From NCBI RefSeq assembly GCF_029223255.1, contig NZ_JARHUC010000012.1:28219-92218 (forward strand): a stretch of DNA of 64,000 bases. Reading direction: 5' to 3'. The DNA is from Albimonas marina. Its GTDB lineage: Bacteria > Pseudomonadota > Alphaproteobacteria > Rhodobacterales > Rhodobacteraceae. Position numbers and translations under genes: made by a program. This document shows, piece after piece, positions 53,112-62,515 of this stretch. Under the pieces are notes generated by a model. The model did not search any database, had not been told where the DNA came from, and was given only the letters and a program-made list of their open reading frames with translations. The first letter of the stretch is position 1. Each line of letters starts with the position of its first letter.

Positions 53112-54617
53112 TCAGGCCTTCCGCCCGAAGACGGCGGCCTTGGCCTTCGTCCACAGCGGCGTCTGCGAGACGAAGATCAGGATCACCGCGATGAACAGGG
53201 TCATCGACAGCGGGCTGGTCACGACCCCGTGGAAGAAGCGGCCGATGTCCTCCCGCTCGGAGATGATCGCCCGGCGCCAGTTGTCGTCCAGCAGGCGCGA
53301 CAGGATCACCCCCAGGATCACCGGCCCCAGCGGATAGCCGTAGTGGCGCATGAAGTAGCCGAACACGCCGAAGCCCAGCATCCAGTAGACGTCGGAGATC
53401 GAGTTGTTCACCGCGTAGGCGCCGACGATGGACAGCAGCAGGATCAGCGGGATCAGCACCGCGCGCGGCATCTCGACGATCTTGGTGAACAGCTTGATGC
53501 CGGTCAGGCCGAAGATCAGCATGAAGCAGTTGGCCACCACCAGCGCGCCGACGATGAACCAGAACATGTCCGGCTTGTCGATCATCAGCATCGGGCCCGG
53601 GTTCAGCCCGTGGATGAACAGCGCCCCGATCATGATCGCGGTCACCGCGTCGCCGGGAATGCCCAGCGTCATCATCGGGATGAAGGCCCCGCCGACGGCG
53701 GCGTTGTTGGCGGTCTCGGGGGCGACCAGGCCCTCGATCGCGCCCTCGCCGAAGGGGCGCTCGGGCGCCTTCGTCACGCGCTTGGCGTGGTCGTAGGCCA
53801 TCAGGGCCGCGATGTCGCCGCCGGTGCCCGGCAGGGCGCCGATGAACACGCCGATGGCCGAGGTCTGGATCGACAGCGGCAGGTGCCGGCGCACGGTGCC
53901 CAGCGAGGGGACGATGCGGGTGATCTTCTGGCGGATCGCGGGCGTGTCGACGTGGTGGAGCTGCAGCAGCGCCTCCGAGACGCCGAACATGCCGATCATA
54001 ACCGCGATGAAGCTGATCCCCGACTGCATCTCGGGCAGACCGAAGGTGAAGCGCTCGGAGAAGGTCAGCGGGTCGCGGCCGACCGCGCCCAGCGCGATGC
54101 CCAGGGCGCCCGCGAAGATGCCCTTGGTCAGCGAGCCCTGCGACAGCGAGCCGACCAGCAGGATGCCCAGCAGCGCCAGGAACATGTAGTCGCGCGGCTG
54201 GAACGTCAGCGCGAAGTCCGACACCGCCGGCGCCGCCGCGGCCAGCACGCCGATGCCGATGAAGCCGCCCAGGAAGCTCATCACCGTGGTGACGCCGATG
54301 GCGGTCCCGGCCTCGCCCCGCAGGGCCATGGGATAGCCGTCCATGGCCGTGGCGATGGCCGAGGGCGCGCCGGGGATGTTGAGCAGGATCGCGGTGCGCG
54401 AGCCGCCGTAGACCCCGCCCATGTAGATCCCGATCATCAGCGAAATCGCCGGATAGACGTCCCAGCTGAAGGTGAACGAGATCAGGATCGACACGGCCAT
54501 CGTCACCGACAGGCCGGGAATGGCGCCCACGTAGACGCCGGCGAAGGTCCCCACGCCCACCAGCAGCAGCAGCTCGGGCTGGGAGAAGACCGTCAGGAAG
54601 GCCCAGAACGCGTCCAT
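53112..54617 (-). CDS. tctA: Tripartite tricarboxylate transporter large permease (TctA)
   Basis: A 501-residue permease with 11-12 helices. GAIPGLSVTMAVSILISFTF near 30, GGSRTAILLNIPGAPSAIATAMDGYPM (about 70-96, the conserved TctA signature), IGALPGTGGDIAALMAYDHAKR near 255 and TLGIPGDAVTAIMIGAL near 320 are family hallmarks. With TctB and the binding protein TctC it imports carboxylates by ion symport. The genetic context suggests quinate, shikimate or a related hydroaromatic acid. Confidence 0.95.
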   Translation of the reverse strand: MDAFWAFLTVFSQPELLLLVGVGTFAGVYVGAIPGLSVTMAVSILISFTFSWDVYPAISLMIGIYMGGVYGGSRTAILLNIPGAPSAIATAMDGYPMALRGEAGTAIGVTTVMSFLGGFIGIGVLAAAAPAVSDFALTFQPRDYMFLALLGILLVGSLSQGSLTKGIFAGALGIALGAVGRDPLTFSERFTFGLPEMQSGISFIAVMIGMFGVSEALLQLHHVDTPAIRQKITRIVPSLGTVRRHLPLSIQTSAIGVFIGALPGTGGDIAALMAYDHAKRVTKAPERPFGEGAIEGLVAPETANNAAVGGAFIPMMTLGIPGDAVTAIMIGALFIHGLNPGPMLMIDKPDMFWFIVGALVVANCFMLIFGLTGIKLFTKIVEMPRAVLIPLILLLSIVGAYAVNNSISDVYWMLGFGVFGYFMRHYGYPLGPVILGVILSRLLDDNWRRAIISEREDIGRFFHGVVTSPLSMTLFIAVILIFVSQTPLWTKAKAAVFGRKA

Positions 54618-55195
54618 CAGTTCGTCCCCCCGGCGGGCGCGGAGGCGAACAGGTCGCGGAACATCTGGATCAGCTCGGCCTCGGGGAAGACCCCGGCCGG
54701 CATCAGCACGGCGAAGACGATGCGGAACACCAGCCAGATCGCCAGCAGCGAGCCCAGCGAGACCGCCAGCGTCCAGACCCAGCCGCGTCGGGCCAGCAGC
54801 TTGATCGCCGCGACCAGGAACAGGGCCGAGGTGGGCAGGAACCCGAAGGGCACCAGCAGGATCCCGTAGCCCAGCAGGAACAGGACGAAGACGCCGACGA
54901 CCCAGGGCAGGATGTCCCGCACGAAGGTCTCGGCCGCCGCGCGGGGCAGGCGCAGGGTGCGCAGCGCCACCATTCCGGCGGTGACCGCCATCACGAGGCT
55001 GGTCGCCATGGGCACGGTGCCCGGGGCGGACAGCGCCTCGAACCCCGAGATGCCGTAGGCGTTCCACAACAGCGCCAGGCTGCCGAAGAACATCACGAGC
55101 GCGAAGACCAGCTCCCCGGGGCGGCGCTCGGTCTCGTAGCCGCCCGGCGTCGCGTCGGAGGTTCCGTCGTGGTGGTCCGGTTCGTACTTGGTCAT
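54617..55195 (-). CDS. tctB: Tripartite tricarboxylate transporter small permease (TctB)
   Basis: 192 residues from the ATG at 55195 (RBS GGGAGGA). An upstream ATG would extend into a GC-rich leader. Four helices (about 33-52, 62-80, 95-130 split by a GYGILLVPFGFLPTSALF turn, and 140-165) match TctB. Its stop overlaps the tctA start (TGATG). Confidence 0.88.
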   Translation of the reverse strand: MTKYEPDHHDGTSDATPGGYETERRPGELVFALVMFFGSLALLWNAYGISGFEALSAPGTVPMATSLVMAVTAGMVALRTLRLPRAAAETFVRDILPWVVGVFVLFLLGYGILLVPFGFLPTSALFLVAAIKLLARRGWVWTLAVSLGSLLAIWLVFRIVFAVLMPAGVFPEAELIQMFRDLFASAPAGGTN

Positions 55196-55319
55196 GGTTT
55201 CCTCCCGCCCGTGTCTCCGGGATCGGTCTGCGGGGCGCTTCAGCATCCCTGGAGGGGCTTCGTCGCCCCTGAACGAAAACGGCGCCGCGCTTCGGGTCGA
55301 AGGGCGGCGCCGGTCTTCG

Positions 55320-55342
55320 GCGCCTCCCGCGGGGGGAGGCGC
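55320..55342 (-). terminator. Hairpin between tctC and tctB
   Basis: A perfect GCGCCTCCC/GGGAGGCGC stem with a five-base loop in the 220-bp space after tctC (55196-55415), which has no gene. As with the other binding-protein genes in this window, it may reduce transcription into the permease genes. Confidence 0.45.
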
Positions 55343-55415
55343 GGCGCCGTCGAAGTCGTTGTCTCGGGCGTATGGGCCGCGGCCCCGCGCCCGGCGGGGC
55401 CGCGACGGTCGGGGA

Positions 55416-56423
55416 TCAGTCCGCGGGGCGGGCGATGCCGAACTTCTCGGGCGAGGCCTTGGTCAGGCCCGCGTCCTGCAGCAGCCAGGTCGTGCCCTGC
55501 TGCCACTTGGCGAGGAAGGCCTCGGCCTCGGCGCCCGACAGGCCCATCATCTTGAAGCCGCGGTTGTCCATCAGGGTCTTGAAGTCCTCGGCCTCGGCGC
55601 CCTTGGCGTAGGCGTCGACCAGCTTGGCGACGATGTCGTCAGGCGTGCCCTTCTTCACGAAGACGCCGAAGAACGGGCCCCAGGGCAGGTAGGTCTCGTA
55701 GGCGGCGTTGAACTCGGTGACCGGCTTCGCCTCGGGCAGCTTGTCCGACGCCGCCACGTCCATCAGCGCCAGCGGCTTCATCTTGCCGCCGCGGATGCTC
55801 TCGATCGCGGCGCCCAGAACGGCGGGCATCACGTCGATGGCGCCGCCCTGCAGGGCGGTCAGCGCCGGGCCGTCGCCGTCGTAGGGGACCGCGATCACGT
55901 CCAGGCCGCCTTCGACCGACTGGATCATCGCGGTGACGACCGAGGGCAGGCCGCCGGGGCCGGTGGCGCCGAAGCGGACCTCGCCCGGATGGGCCTTGAT
56001 GTACTCCATCATGCCCGCGTAGTCGTCGAAGGGCGCGTCGGGCCGGGCCACCAGGATCGGGGTGCCGCGGGCCAGGATGGTGATCGGCGTGAAGTCCGAA
56101 TAGTCTTTGTCGCCCAGGCCCATGACCTTGTAGAGCAGCGGGTTCTCGGCGCCCATCAGCAGGGTGTAGCCGTCCGCCGCCTGCCCGGCGACGTGGTTCA
56201 GCGCGATGGCGCCGACGCCGCCGGTCATGTTCTGCATGACCACCGTGCCGCCCAGCGCCTCCTCGGCATGCGGGGTGACCGAGCGCATCACGGTGTCGGT
56301 CGAGCCGCCCGCGCCCCACTGGATCACGCCCTGGATCTCCTTGGCGGGATACTGGGCCGCGGCGACGCCGGCGGATGCGACGAGACCCAGCGCCGCGAAG
56401 GCGCCGATGACGAAGGTCTTCAT
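55416..56423 (-). CDS. tctC: Tripartite tricarboxylate transporter substrate-binding protein (TctC/Bug family)
   Basis: 335 residues. Signal peptide 1-23 (MKTFVIGAFAALGLVASAGVAAA). The mature start YPAKEIQGVIQWGAGGSTDTVMRSVTPH has the Bug-family loop that cradles a carboxylate, and FGATGPGGLPSVVTAM near 155 is the second conserved ligand loop. It delivers substrate to TctAB. An operator at 56507-56550 lies just upstream. Confidence 0.92.
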   Translation of the reverse strand: MKTFVIGAFAALGLVASAGVAAAQYPAKEIQGVIQWGAGGSTDTVMRSVTPHAEEALGGTVVMQNMTGGVGAIALNHVAGQAADGYTLLMGAENPLLYKVMGLGDKDYSDFTPITILARGTPILVARPDAPFDDYAGMMEYIKAHPGEVRFGATGPGGLPSVVTAMIQSVEGGLDVIAVPYDGDGPALTALQGGAIDVMPAVLGAAIESIRGGKMKPLALMDVAASDKLPEAKPVTEFNAAYETYLPWGPFFGVFVKKGTPDDIVAKLVDAYAKGAEAEDFKTLMDNRGFKMMGLSGAEAEAFLAKWQQGTTWLLQDAGLTKASPEKFGIARPAD

Positions 56424-56506
56424 GGTATTCCTCCCATTCGAAGCCGGCTCTCTCCCAGCCGGGCACGATCTCTCGTGACAGGGCGGACCATGGTCGCCCG
56501 TCGTCG

Positions 56507-56550
56507 TAACGTCAAATACCTATTCGTGGGAGTCGTTAACCTGATGTTAC
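56507..56550. promoter_or_regulatory. LysR-type operator upstream of tctC
   Basis: TAACGTCAAATACCTATTCGT (56507-56527) and TAACCTGATGTTA (56536-56548) form a composite site repeated, reversed, at 57512-57556. The second half-site is a T-N11-A palindrome typical of LysR regulators and overlaps the end of the lysR gene. It should control tctC and the genes behind it. Confidence 0.7.
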
Positions 56551-57470
56551 GATCCGCGGTAGCGCGGACCGTCCTCGACCGCCCGCGCCAGCTCGCGTCG
56601 GACCTGCTCTATGGCGAATTCGGCGAAGCCCGACAGCACCCGGCCCTTCTTGCGGGCGACGTAGCTGCGCAGGGGCACGTCCTCGGCCAGCGGCCGGCGC
56701 ACCAGGCCGGGCATGTAGACCTCGGCCACCGAGAACTCGTCGATCACCGCGGCGCCCAACCCATGGCGCACCAGGCTGACCACGGTCTGCGCGAAGCGCC
56801 CGCGGATCGAGTGGCGGACAGGGATGCCCGCGTCCAGGAAGGGCTGGGCCAGCATCCGCCCGTAAGGATCGGTCGGGTCGACGCCGATCATCGGCTCGTC
56901 CGCCAGGTCGCGCACCGAGACGGTCTTCCTTGAGGCCAGGCGGTGCCCCTCGGGCAGGATCACCACGACGCGGCCCTCGGCGATCTCCTCGTTCTCGATG
57001 GCGGCGTTCTGCACCGCCGAGGACATGATCACGAACTCCCCGCGCTCGAGCATCAGGTAGTCCACCGTTTCCTCGATCTTGAGAATGTTGAGGTCGATGT
57101 AGAGGTCGGGGTACCGCGCCCGGATCCGCCGCATGGCGCGGGCGGCGACGAACTGGGCGATCGAGGGGGCCGAGGCGAAGGCCAGCAGCACGTTCTCGCC
57201 CTTCTGCAGGGCGCCGACGGCGGACTGCAGGTTGGCGACGCCCTTGTAGACCTCGCGCAGCTGGTCGAAGACCGCGCTCGCCTCGACCGAGGGGACGAAG
57301 ATCCCCGCCTTGCGCTCGAACAGGCGGATGCCGAGCGATTCCTCCGTGTGCTTCACCAGCCGGCTGACGCCGGGGGCCGAGACGTTCAGCATCTCGGCGG
57401 CGCCCGAGATCGTGCCGGTCATCATCACCGCGCGGATCACCTCGATCTGTCTCAGCGTCAGGTCGGCCAT
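56547..57470 (-). CDS. LysR family transcriptional regulator
   Basis: 307 residues. The HTH is LTLRQIEVIRAVMMTGTISGAAEMLNVSAPGVSRLVKHTEESLGIRLFERKAG (about 4-56). The ligand-binding domain follows (NVLLAFASAPSIAQFVAARAMRRIRARYPD; HGLGAAVIDEFSVAEVYMPGLVRRPL). It lies between two copies of one composite operator, one in front of tctC and one in front of itself and the divergent flavoprotein gene. It therefore very likely senses an acid of this pathway and controls transport, degradation and its own synthesis. Confidence 0.93.
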   Translation of the reverse strand: MADLTLRQIEVIRAVMMTGTISGAAEMLNVSAPGVSRLVKHTEESLGIRLFERKAGIFVPSVEASAVFDQLREVYKGVANLQSAVGALQKGENVLLAFASAPSIAQFVAARAMRRIRARYPDLYIDLNILKIEETVDYLMLERGEFVIMSSAVQNAAIENEEIAEGRVVVILPEGHRLASRKTVSVRDLADEPMIGVDPTDPYGRMLAQPFLDAGIPVRHSIRGRFAQTVVSLVRHGLGAAVIDEFSVAEVYMPGLVRRPLAEDVPLRSYVARKKGRVLSGFAEFAIEQVRRELARAVEDGPRYRGS

Positions 57471-57511
57471 CGGGTCGTCGCCTCTCCACCCTCGGAGTTC
57501 GGGGCGGGCAC

Positions 57512-57556
57512 ATTAACATGATGTTATTGGATCGGACGAATGGGTATTTGACGTTA
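57512..57556. promoter_or_regulatory. LysR-type operator between lysR and the flavoprotein gene
   Basis: TAACATGATGTTA (57514-57526), a perfect 13-base palindrome, is followed by ACGAATGGGTATTTGACGTTA (57536-57556). The reverse complement of the whole block aligns with 56507-56550 with only a few mismatches. It is placed to act on both the lysR and the flavoprotein promoters. Confidence 0.72.
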
Positions 57557-57616
57557 TCCAGCCGATCCCCAAGCCTGCGCGCGGCCCCCCGCCGACGCTG
57601 CGCGAGAGCTTTTGCC

Positions 57617-59341
57617 ATGCCGACCCCCGACCCCGCCCCGGACCGCATCCTCGACTGCGACCTGCTGGTCGCCGGCTCCGGCGCCGCCGGCCTGGCGGCG
57701 GCGGTGACCGCGGCCCATGCCGGCCTGAAGGTGGTCGTGGCCGAGAAGGCCGAGGTCCTGGGCGGCACCACCGCCTGGTCCGGCGGCTGGATCTGGGCGC
57801 CGGGCAACCCCGTCTGCCGACGCGGCGGCGTGGAGGAGGAGCCGGGCGCCCCGCGACGCTACCTGGAGGCCGTGCTGGGCGCCGAGTTCGACGCGGAGCT
57901 GGTCGAAGCCTTCCTCGCCGCCGCGCCGGACATGGTCGGGTTCCTGGAGCGCGAGACGGCGCTGGAGTTCGAAGGCGGCCTGCACATCCCCGACACCTAC
58001 AGCCGCCAGCCGGGCGCGGGGATGGGCGGTCGATCGGTGATCGCGAAAGCCTATGACGGGCGTGCCCTGGGCGCGGACATCGGGCTGCTGCGCAAACCGC
58101 TCCGGGAGACCTCGTTCCTCGGGATGACCATCCAGGCCGGCGCCGACCTGCGGGCCTTCCTGACCGCCACTCGCTCGGCGAAATCCGCCGCCTACGTGGC
58201 CCTGCGCCTCGCCCGCGGCCTGCGCGACCGCGCCCTGCACGGCCGGGCGATGGAGCTGCGCAACGGCAATGCGCTGGTCGCCCGCCTGGTCCGCTCGGCC
58301 CGCGATCTGGGCGTGGACCTGCGGGTGCGCAGCGGGGTCGAGAGCCTCCTGACCGAGGACGGCGTCGTCGTCGGCGCCCGCCTCGCCACGCCGGAGGGCC
58401 CGCTGACCGTCCGCGCCCGCCGAGGCGTGGTGCTGGCCTGCGGCGGCTATCCGCAGGACCTCGCCCGCCGCGCCGCGACCTTCCCGCGGCCCGAGTCCCA
58501 CGCCTCCCTCGCCGTGCCCACCGCCGACGGCGACGGCCTGCGCCTGGGCGAGAGCGTGGGCGCCCGCCAGGCGCTGGACCTCGCCGCGCCGGGCGCCTGG
58601 TGCCCCGTCTCGCGGGTGAGCTGGCCCGACGGCTCCTCCGGCGTCTTCCCCCACATCATCGATCGCGGCAAACCCGGGGTGATCGGCGTGCTGGCGACCG
58701 GCGCGCGGTTCTGCAACGAGGGGCTGGGCTACCACGACTACGTGCGCGAGATGCTCGCCTCCGTCCCGCCCGAGGCCGAATGCGCCAGCTGGCTGGTCTG
58801 CGACCACCGCTTCCTGCGCCGCTACGGGCTGGGCATCGTGCGCCCGGCGCCGCTGCCGCTCGGGCCCTGGCTGAAATCCGGCTACCTCCGGCGCGGCGCC
58901 ACCCTGAAGGCGCTCGCCGCCGCCTGCGGCATCGACACCGAGGGCCTGGCCCGCACCGTCGCCCGCTTCAACGAGGGCGCCCGGTGGGGCGAGGACCCGG
59001 ACTTCCACCGCGGAACCACGCCCTACATGCGCCTGCAGGGCGACCCGTCGGTCGCGCCGAACCCCTGCCTCGCCCCCATCGAGACCGGGCCCTTCTACGC
59101 CGTGAAGGTGATCCCCGGCAGCTTCGGCGCCTTCGCGGGCCTGCGCACCGACGGCCATGCGCGGGCGCTGGACGGCGAGCGTCGGCCGATCCCCGGCCTC
59201 TACGCCGCCGGCACGGACATGGCGAGCGTGATGGGCGGCCACTATCCCGCCGGGGGCATCAACCTCGGCCCTGCGCTGACCTTCGGCTTCATCGCGGGGC
59301 GCCACGCCGCCGCGTCCTCGGTCCCGGGAGACGACCAGTGA
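57617..59341 (+). CDS. FAD-dependent oxidoreductase (fumarate reductase/3-ketosteroid dehydrogenase-like)
   Basis: 574 residues from the ATG at 57617. An ATG at 57518 would add about 30 arginine-rich residues that read through the operator, so it is rejected. The dinucleotide motif VAGSGAAGLAAAVTAAHAG (18-36), GGTTAWSGGWIWAP near 49-62 and the C-terminal GLYAAGTDMASVMGGHYPAGG with GINLGPALTFGFIAG belong to the FAD_binding_2 family. That family includes fumarate reductase, 3-ketosteroid 1-dehydrogenase and urocanate reductase. Here it may dehydrogenate a ring carbon next to a carbonyl of a hydroaromatic acid, a step toward aromatisation. Its GTGA overlap with the next gene shows co-translation. 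Confidence 0.88.
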   Translation: MPTPDPAPDRILDCDLLVAGSGAAGLAAAVTAAHAGLKVVVAEKAEVLGGTTAWSGGWIWAPGNPVCRRGGVEEEPGAPRRYLEAVLGAEFDAELVEAFLAAAPDMVGFLERETALEFEGGLHIPDTYSRQPGAGMGGRSVIAKAYDGRALGADIGLLRKPLRETSFLGMTIQAGADLRAFLTATRSAKSAAYVALRLARGLRDRALHGRAMELRNGNALVARLVRSARDLGVDLRVRSGVESLLTEDGVVVGARLATPEGPLTVRARRGVVLACGGYPQDLARRAATFPRPESHASLAVPTADGDGLRLGESVGARQALDLAAPGAWCPVSRVSWPDGSSGVFPHIIDRGKPGVIGVLATGARFCNEGLGYHDYVREMLASVPPEAECASWLVCDHRFLRRYGLGIVRPAPLPLGPWLKSGYLRRGATLKALAAACGIDTEGLARTVARFNEGARWGEDPDFHRGTTPYMRLQGDPSVAPNPCLAPIETGPFYAVKVIPGSFGAFAGLRTDGHARALDGERRPIPGLYAAGTDMASVMGGHYPAGGINLGPALTFGFIAGRHAAASSVPGDDQ

Positions 59342-60147
59342 CCCGCCCCATCGGCCTCGCTCACCTGACCGCCATCGAGCTGTCGCCGCCCGACCTGATC
59401 CGCGCCGCCGCCCGCGTCGGCTTCGACGCCGTGGGCCTGCGCCTGATCCGGGTGACCGAGACCAGCCCCGGCTATCCGCTGATGGACGACCCCGCCGCCC
59501 TGCGCGCCACGCAGGCCGCGCTGGCCGAGACCGGCCTTGCCGTCCACGACATCGAGTTCGTGAAGATCGAGCCCGACACCGATCCCGCCGCGCTGGACCC
59601 GTTCCTCGACGCCGGCGCCGCGCTGGGCGCGAAGGAGGTCATCGCCGCGCCCTACGACCCGGACCTCGCCCGGCTCGCCGACCGCATAGGCGCGCTGGCG
59701 GAGCGGGCGGAGGCGCGGGGGATCGGCGTCTCGCTGGAGTTCTTCCCCTGGACGGTGGTCCCCGACCTGCCCGCGGCGCTGGCGTTGGCGGAGGCGGCGG
59801 GGCCGCGGGTCGGGGTGCTGGTCGACAGCCTGCATTTCGACCGCTCCGCCAGCCGTCTCTCGGACCTGCGCGCCGCGCCGCCGGCCCGCCTGCGCTTCGC
59901 CCACCTGTGCGACGCGCCCGTCCACCCGCCCTATTCGACCGAGGACCTGCTGCACGCCGCCCGCGGCGAGCGGCTGCCGCCCGGCGAGGGCGGGATCGAC
60001 CTCGCCGCCTTCGTCGCCGCGCTGCCCGCGGACCTGCCCCTGTCGCTGGAAGTCCCGATGACCGCCCTGACCGCGGCCGAGGGGCCCGACGCGGCGCTCG
60101 CCCGCGTCATGGCGGGAACCCGGGCGCTGCTGGCGCGGCGGCCCTGA
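59338..60147 (+). CDS. Sugar phosphate isomerase/epimerase-like TIM-barrel protein
   Basis: 269 residues starting with GTG (59338) that overlaps the flavoprotein stop as GTGA. AP_endonuc_2-type barrel: [32 protein letters not shown] at the start, E in [11 protein letters not shown] (about 139), D in [12 protein letters not shown] (about 164), and E in LPLSLEVPM (about 242) are candidate metal ligands. The fold covers xylose isomerase, inosose dehydratase and the dehydratase half of QuiC. A second dehydratase or isomerase for a hydroaromatic acid is plausible. The 3' end overlaps the convergent pcaQ gene by 41 bp. Confidence 0.85.
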   Translation: MTRPIGLAHLTAIELSPPDLIRAAARVGFDAVGLRLIRVTETSPGYPLMDDPAALRATQAALAETGLAVHDIEFVKIEPDTDPAALDPFLDAGAALGAKEVIAAPYDPDLARLADRIGALAERAEARGIGVSLEFFPWTVVPDLPAALALAEAAGPRVGVLVDSLHFDRSASRLSDLRAAPPARLRFAHLCDAPVHPPYSTEDLLHAARGERLPPGEGGIDLAAFVAALPADLPLSLEVPMTALTAAEGPDAALARVMAGTRALLARRP

Positions 60148-61033
60148 GGCAGTCCATGAACACCGCCCGCGCGACGCTGAGCGGCGCCGCGCGGGCGACC
60201 GAGATCCCCACCGGCCCCGACAGCAGCGGCGAGGCGAGGTCCACCCCCGCCAGCACGCCCCACGCCAGCTCGTCCGCCGCCACCCCGCGCGAGATGAACC
60301 ACAGCGCGTCGCTCTCGCGCACGATCCGCCGCCCCACCGGCAACGCCACCGTCTCGACCGCGCCGCGCGCCTCGGGCAGGCCGAGGCTGGCGAGGTAGCG
60401 CTCGACCGTCGGCCAGATCACCGCGCCGCGCGGGGGCAGCACCAGCGGGAAGTCGGGGATGCGGGCCTGCGGGCGCGGGTCCGACAGGATCGGGTGGCCC
60501 GGCCGGCAGACCAGCGCCACGTCCTCGATGTAGAGCTGCTCGAACGTCACGCCGGCCGCCGCCGCCCCCTCGGGCATGCGGCCGACCACCAGGTCCAGCG
60601 AGCCGTCGCGAAGCTGGTTGAACAGCAGCCAGTTGGGACCCGTGAGGATGTGCAGCCGCGCCTCGGGCATCTGGGCGCCGAAAGCCAGCGCCGCGCGCGG
60701 GGCCAGCGTCGCCGCCGCCGTCGGCAGCACCCCCACCGACAGCCGCACCGCGCGGCCCGCCCCCGCCGCCAGCCGGTCGCGGGCGCGCATCAGCTCGACC
60801 ATCGAGGCGGCGGCGTGGGCCTGGAAGATGCGCCCCGCCTCGTTCAGGCGCAGGCCCCGGCCGACGCGGTCGAAGAGGCGGGCGCCCATCATCTCCTCCA
60901 GCTCCCGCAGCGTCCGCGACACCGCGGGCTGGGTCAGGTGCAGGCGCTTCGCTGCCTCGGACACGCTTTCGGCGCGGGCGATCTCGAGGAAACAGCGCAC
61001 GTGGCGCAGGCGGAGGTGGGCTTCCCAGTTCAT
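60107..61033 (-). CDS. pcaQ: LysR family regulator PcaQ
   Basis: 308 residues from the ATG at 61033. An ATG 42 bases upstream is possible but not needed. [64 protein letters not shown], followed by a substrate domain with [19 protein letters not shown]. The R.RHV.CFLE.AR start and divergent placement from pcaH are typical of PcaQ, the activator of protocatechuate genes that responds to beta-carboxy-muconate. The 123-bp divergent space (61034-61156) should hold its site, but I could not fix a motif. It has no sequence operator in common with the LysR at 56547. Confidence 0.88.
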   Translation of the reverse strand: MNWEAHLRLRHVRCFLEIARAESVSEAAKRLHLTQPAVSRTLRELEEMMGARLFDRVGRGLRLNEAGRIFQAHAAASMVELMRARDRLAAGAGRAVRLSVGVLPTAAATLAPRAALAFGAQMPEARLHILTGPNWLLFNQLRDGSLDLVVGRMPEGAAAAGVTFEQLYIEDVALVCRPGHPILSDPRPQARIPDFPLVLPPRGAVIWPTVERYLASLGLPEARGAVETVALPVGRRIVRESDALWFISRGVAADELAWGVLAGVDLASPLLSGPVGISVARAAPLSVARAVFMDCLRAAAPAAPGFPP

Positions 61034-61156
61034 ACCGGAATTGGCATGGATCAACCACGATCCGTCAATATTCATCCGCTCCGCGCATCTGTATCCGACA
61101 AGGCGGGAGGCCGGCCCCGTCCCGAGGGGCCGCCGCAGATGGGAGGAGACGGCGCC

Positions 61157-61885
61157 ATGGGACCGCTCGCCGAATATCACCAGCGCGACCGCACCCTGCA
61201 TCCGCCGGCGCTGACGCCGGGCTACAAGACGTCGGTGGCGCGCTCGCCGCGCTGCTCGATGATCTCGCTGCAGAACTCGGTCTCGGAGGTCACCGGGCCG
61301 GTCTTCGGGCACGACGACATCGACCCAGGCGACAACGACCTGCTGACCAACTACGCGAAGCCCGGCGAGAGCCCGATCGGCGAGCGGATCATCCTGCACG
61401 GCCGGGTGCTGGACGAGCACGCGCGCCCCGTGCCGAACACGCTGGTCGAGATCTGGCAGGCCAACGCCGGCGGCCGCTACCGGCACAAGAAGGACACCTA
61501 CCTCGCCCCCATCGACCCGAACTTCGGGGGCTGCGGGCGCACGATCACGGACGGCGAGGGGCGGTACATGTTCCGCACCGTGAAGCCCGGCGCCTATCCG
61601 TGGCGCAATTACGTGAACAACTGGCGGCCGGCGCACATCCACGTCTCGGTCTTCGGGGCGGCCTTCGTGCAGCGGCTGATCACCCAGTGCTATTTCGAGG
61701 GCGACCCCTTCGTGCCGATCTGCCCCATCGTGCAGACCATCCCCGACCCGGACGCGATCGAGCAGCTGATCGCGAAGCTCGACCTGAACGCCACGATCCC
61801 GCTGGATGCCGTCGCCTACAAGTTCGACATCGTCCTGCGGGGCCGCCGCTCGACCCTGTTCGAGAACCGGCTGGAGGGGAACTGA
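61157..61885 (+). CDS. pcaH: Protocatechuate 3,4-dioxygenase beta subunit
   Basis: 242 residues with all four Fe(III) ligands at the expected positions: Y108 (GGRYRHKK), Y147 (PGAYPWRN), H160 and H162 ([11 protein letters not shown]). The N-terminal PCDO_beta_N segment and the [20 protein letters not shown] loop are normal. With PcaG it opens the ring of protocatechuate by intradiol cleavage to 3-carboxy-cis,cis-muconate. RBS GGGAGGAG is about ten bases before the ATG. It uses the product of the QuiC enzyme encoded to the left. Confidence 0.96.
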   Translation: MGPLAEYHQRDRTLHPPALTPGYKTSVARSPRCSMISLQNSVSEVTGPVFGHDDIDPGDNDLLTNYAKPGESPIGERIILHGRVLDEHARPVPNTLVEIWQANAGGRYRHKKDTYLAPIDPNFGGCGRTITDGEGRYMFRTVKPGAYPWRNYVNNWRPAHIHVSVFGAAFVQRLITQCYFEGDPFVPICPIVQTIPDPDAIEQLIAKLDLNATIPLDAVAYKFDIVLRGRRSTLFENRLEGN

Positions 61886-61887
61886 TC

Positions 61888-62508
61888 ATGCCGCAGCGCA
61901 CCGACTACCTGCGCGAGACCGCCTCGCAGACCGCGGGCCCCTACGTGCACATCGGCCTGGCGCCGGGCGCGGCGGGCTTCGCCATCTACCGCCGGGAGCT
62001 GGGCTGGGACATCGCCGGGCCGAATGCGGCCGGCGAGCGGATCCGGGTCGAGGGCCGGGTGATCGACGGCATGGGCGCGCCCGTGAAGGACGTGATGCTG
62101 GAGGTCTGGCAGGCGGATGCGGCCGGCCGCTACGCCCACCCCGAGGGCGGCGGCCCGGTCGAGGACGGCTTCCGCGGCTGGGGCCGCGTCATCGCCGATT
62201 TCGAGACCGGCGACTGGGCGTTCGAGACGGTCAAGCCCGGCCCCACCCGCGGCCGCAACGTCGGGACGCAGGCGCCTCATCTGAACCTCTGGATCGTCGC
62301 GCGCGGCATCAACGTGGGCCTGAACACCCGCATGTACTTCGCCGACGAGGCCGAGGCGAACGCCGCCGATCCGGTGCTGCGCCTCGTGGAATGGGAGCAT
62401 CGCCGCGCCACCCTGATCGCGGAACGAGTGGAACGCGACGGCAAGCCCGTCTATCGTTTCGACATTCGCCTGCAAGGCGACGGCGAGACGGTCTTCTTCG
62501 ACGTATGA
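61888..62508 (+). CDS. pcaG: Protocatechuate 3,4-dioxygenase alpha subunit
   Basis: 206 residues. LRETASQTAGPYVHIGLAPGAAGF at the N-terminus, VLEVWQADAAGRYAHP-like strand (MLEVWQADAAGRYAHP) and TQAPHLNLWIVARGINVGLNTRMYFADEA are the alpha-subunit hallmarks. As in other alpha subunits the iron ligands are not all conserved, since the active site sits mainly on the beta chain. Two bases separate it from pcaH. Confidence 0.95.
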   Translation: MPQRTDYLRETASQTAGPYVHIGLAPGAAGFAIYRRELGWDIAGPNAAGERIRVEGRVIDGMGAPVKDVMLEVWQADAAGRYAHPEGGGPVEDGFRGWGRVIADFETGDWAFETVKPGPTRGRNVGTQAPHLNLWIVARGINVGLNTRMYFADEAEANAADPVLRLVEWEHRRATLIAERVERDGKPVYRFDIRLQGDGETVFFDV

Positions 62509-62515
62509 GGCGCAT

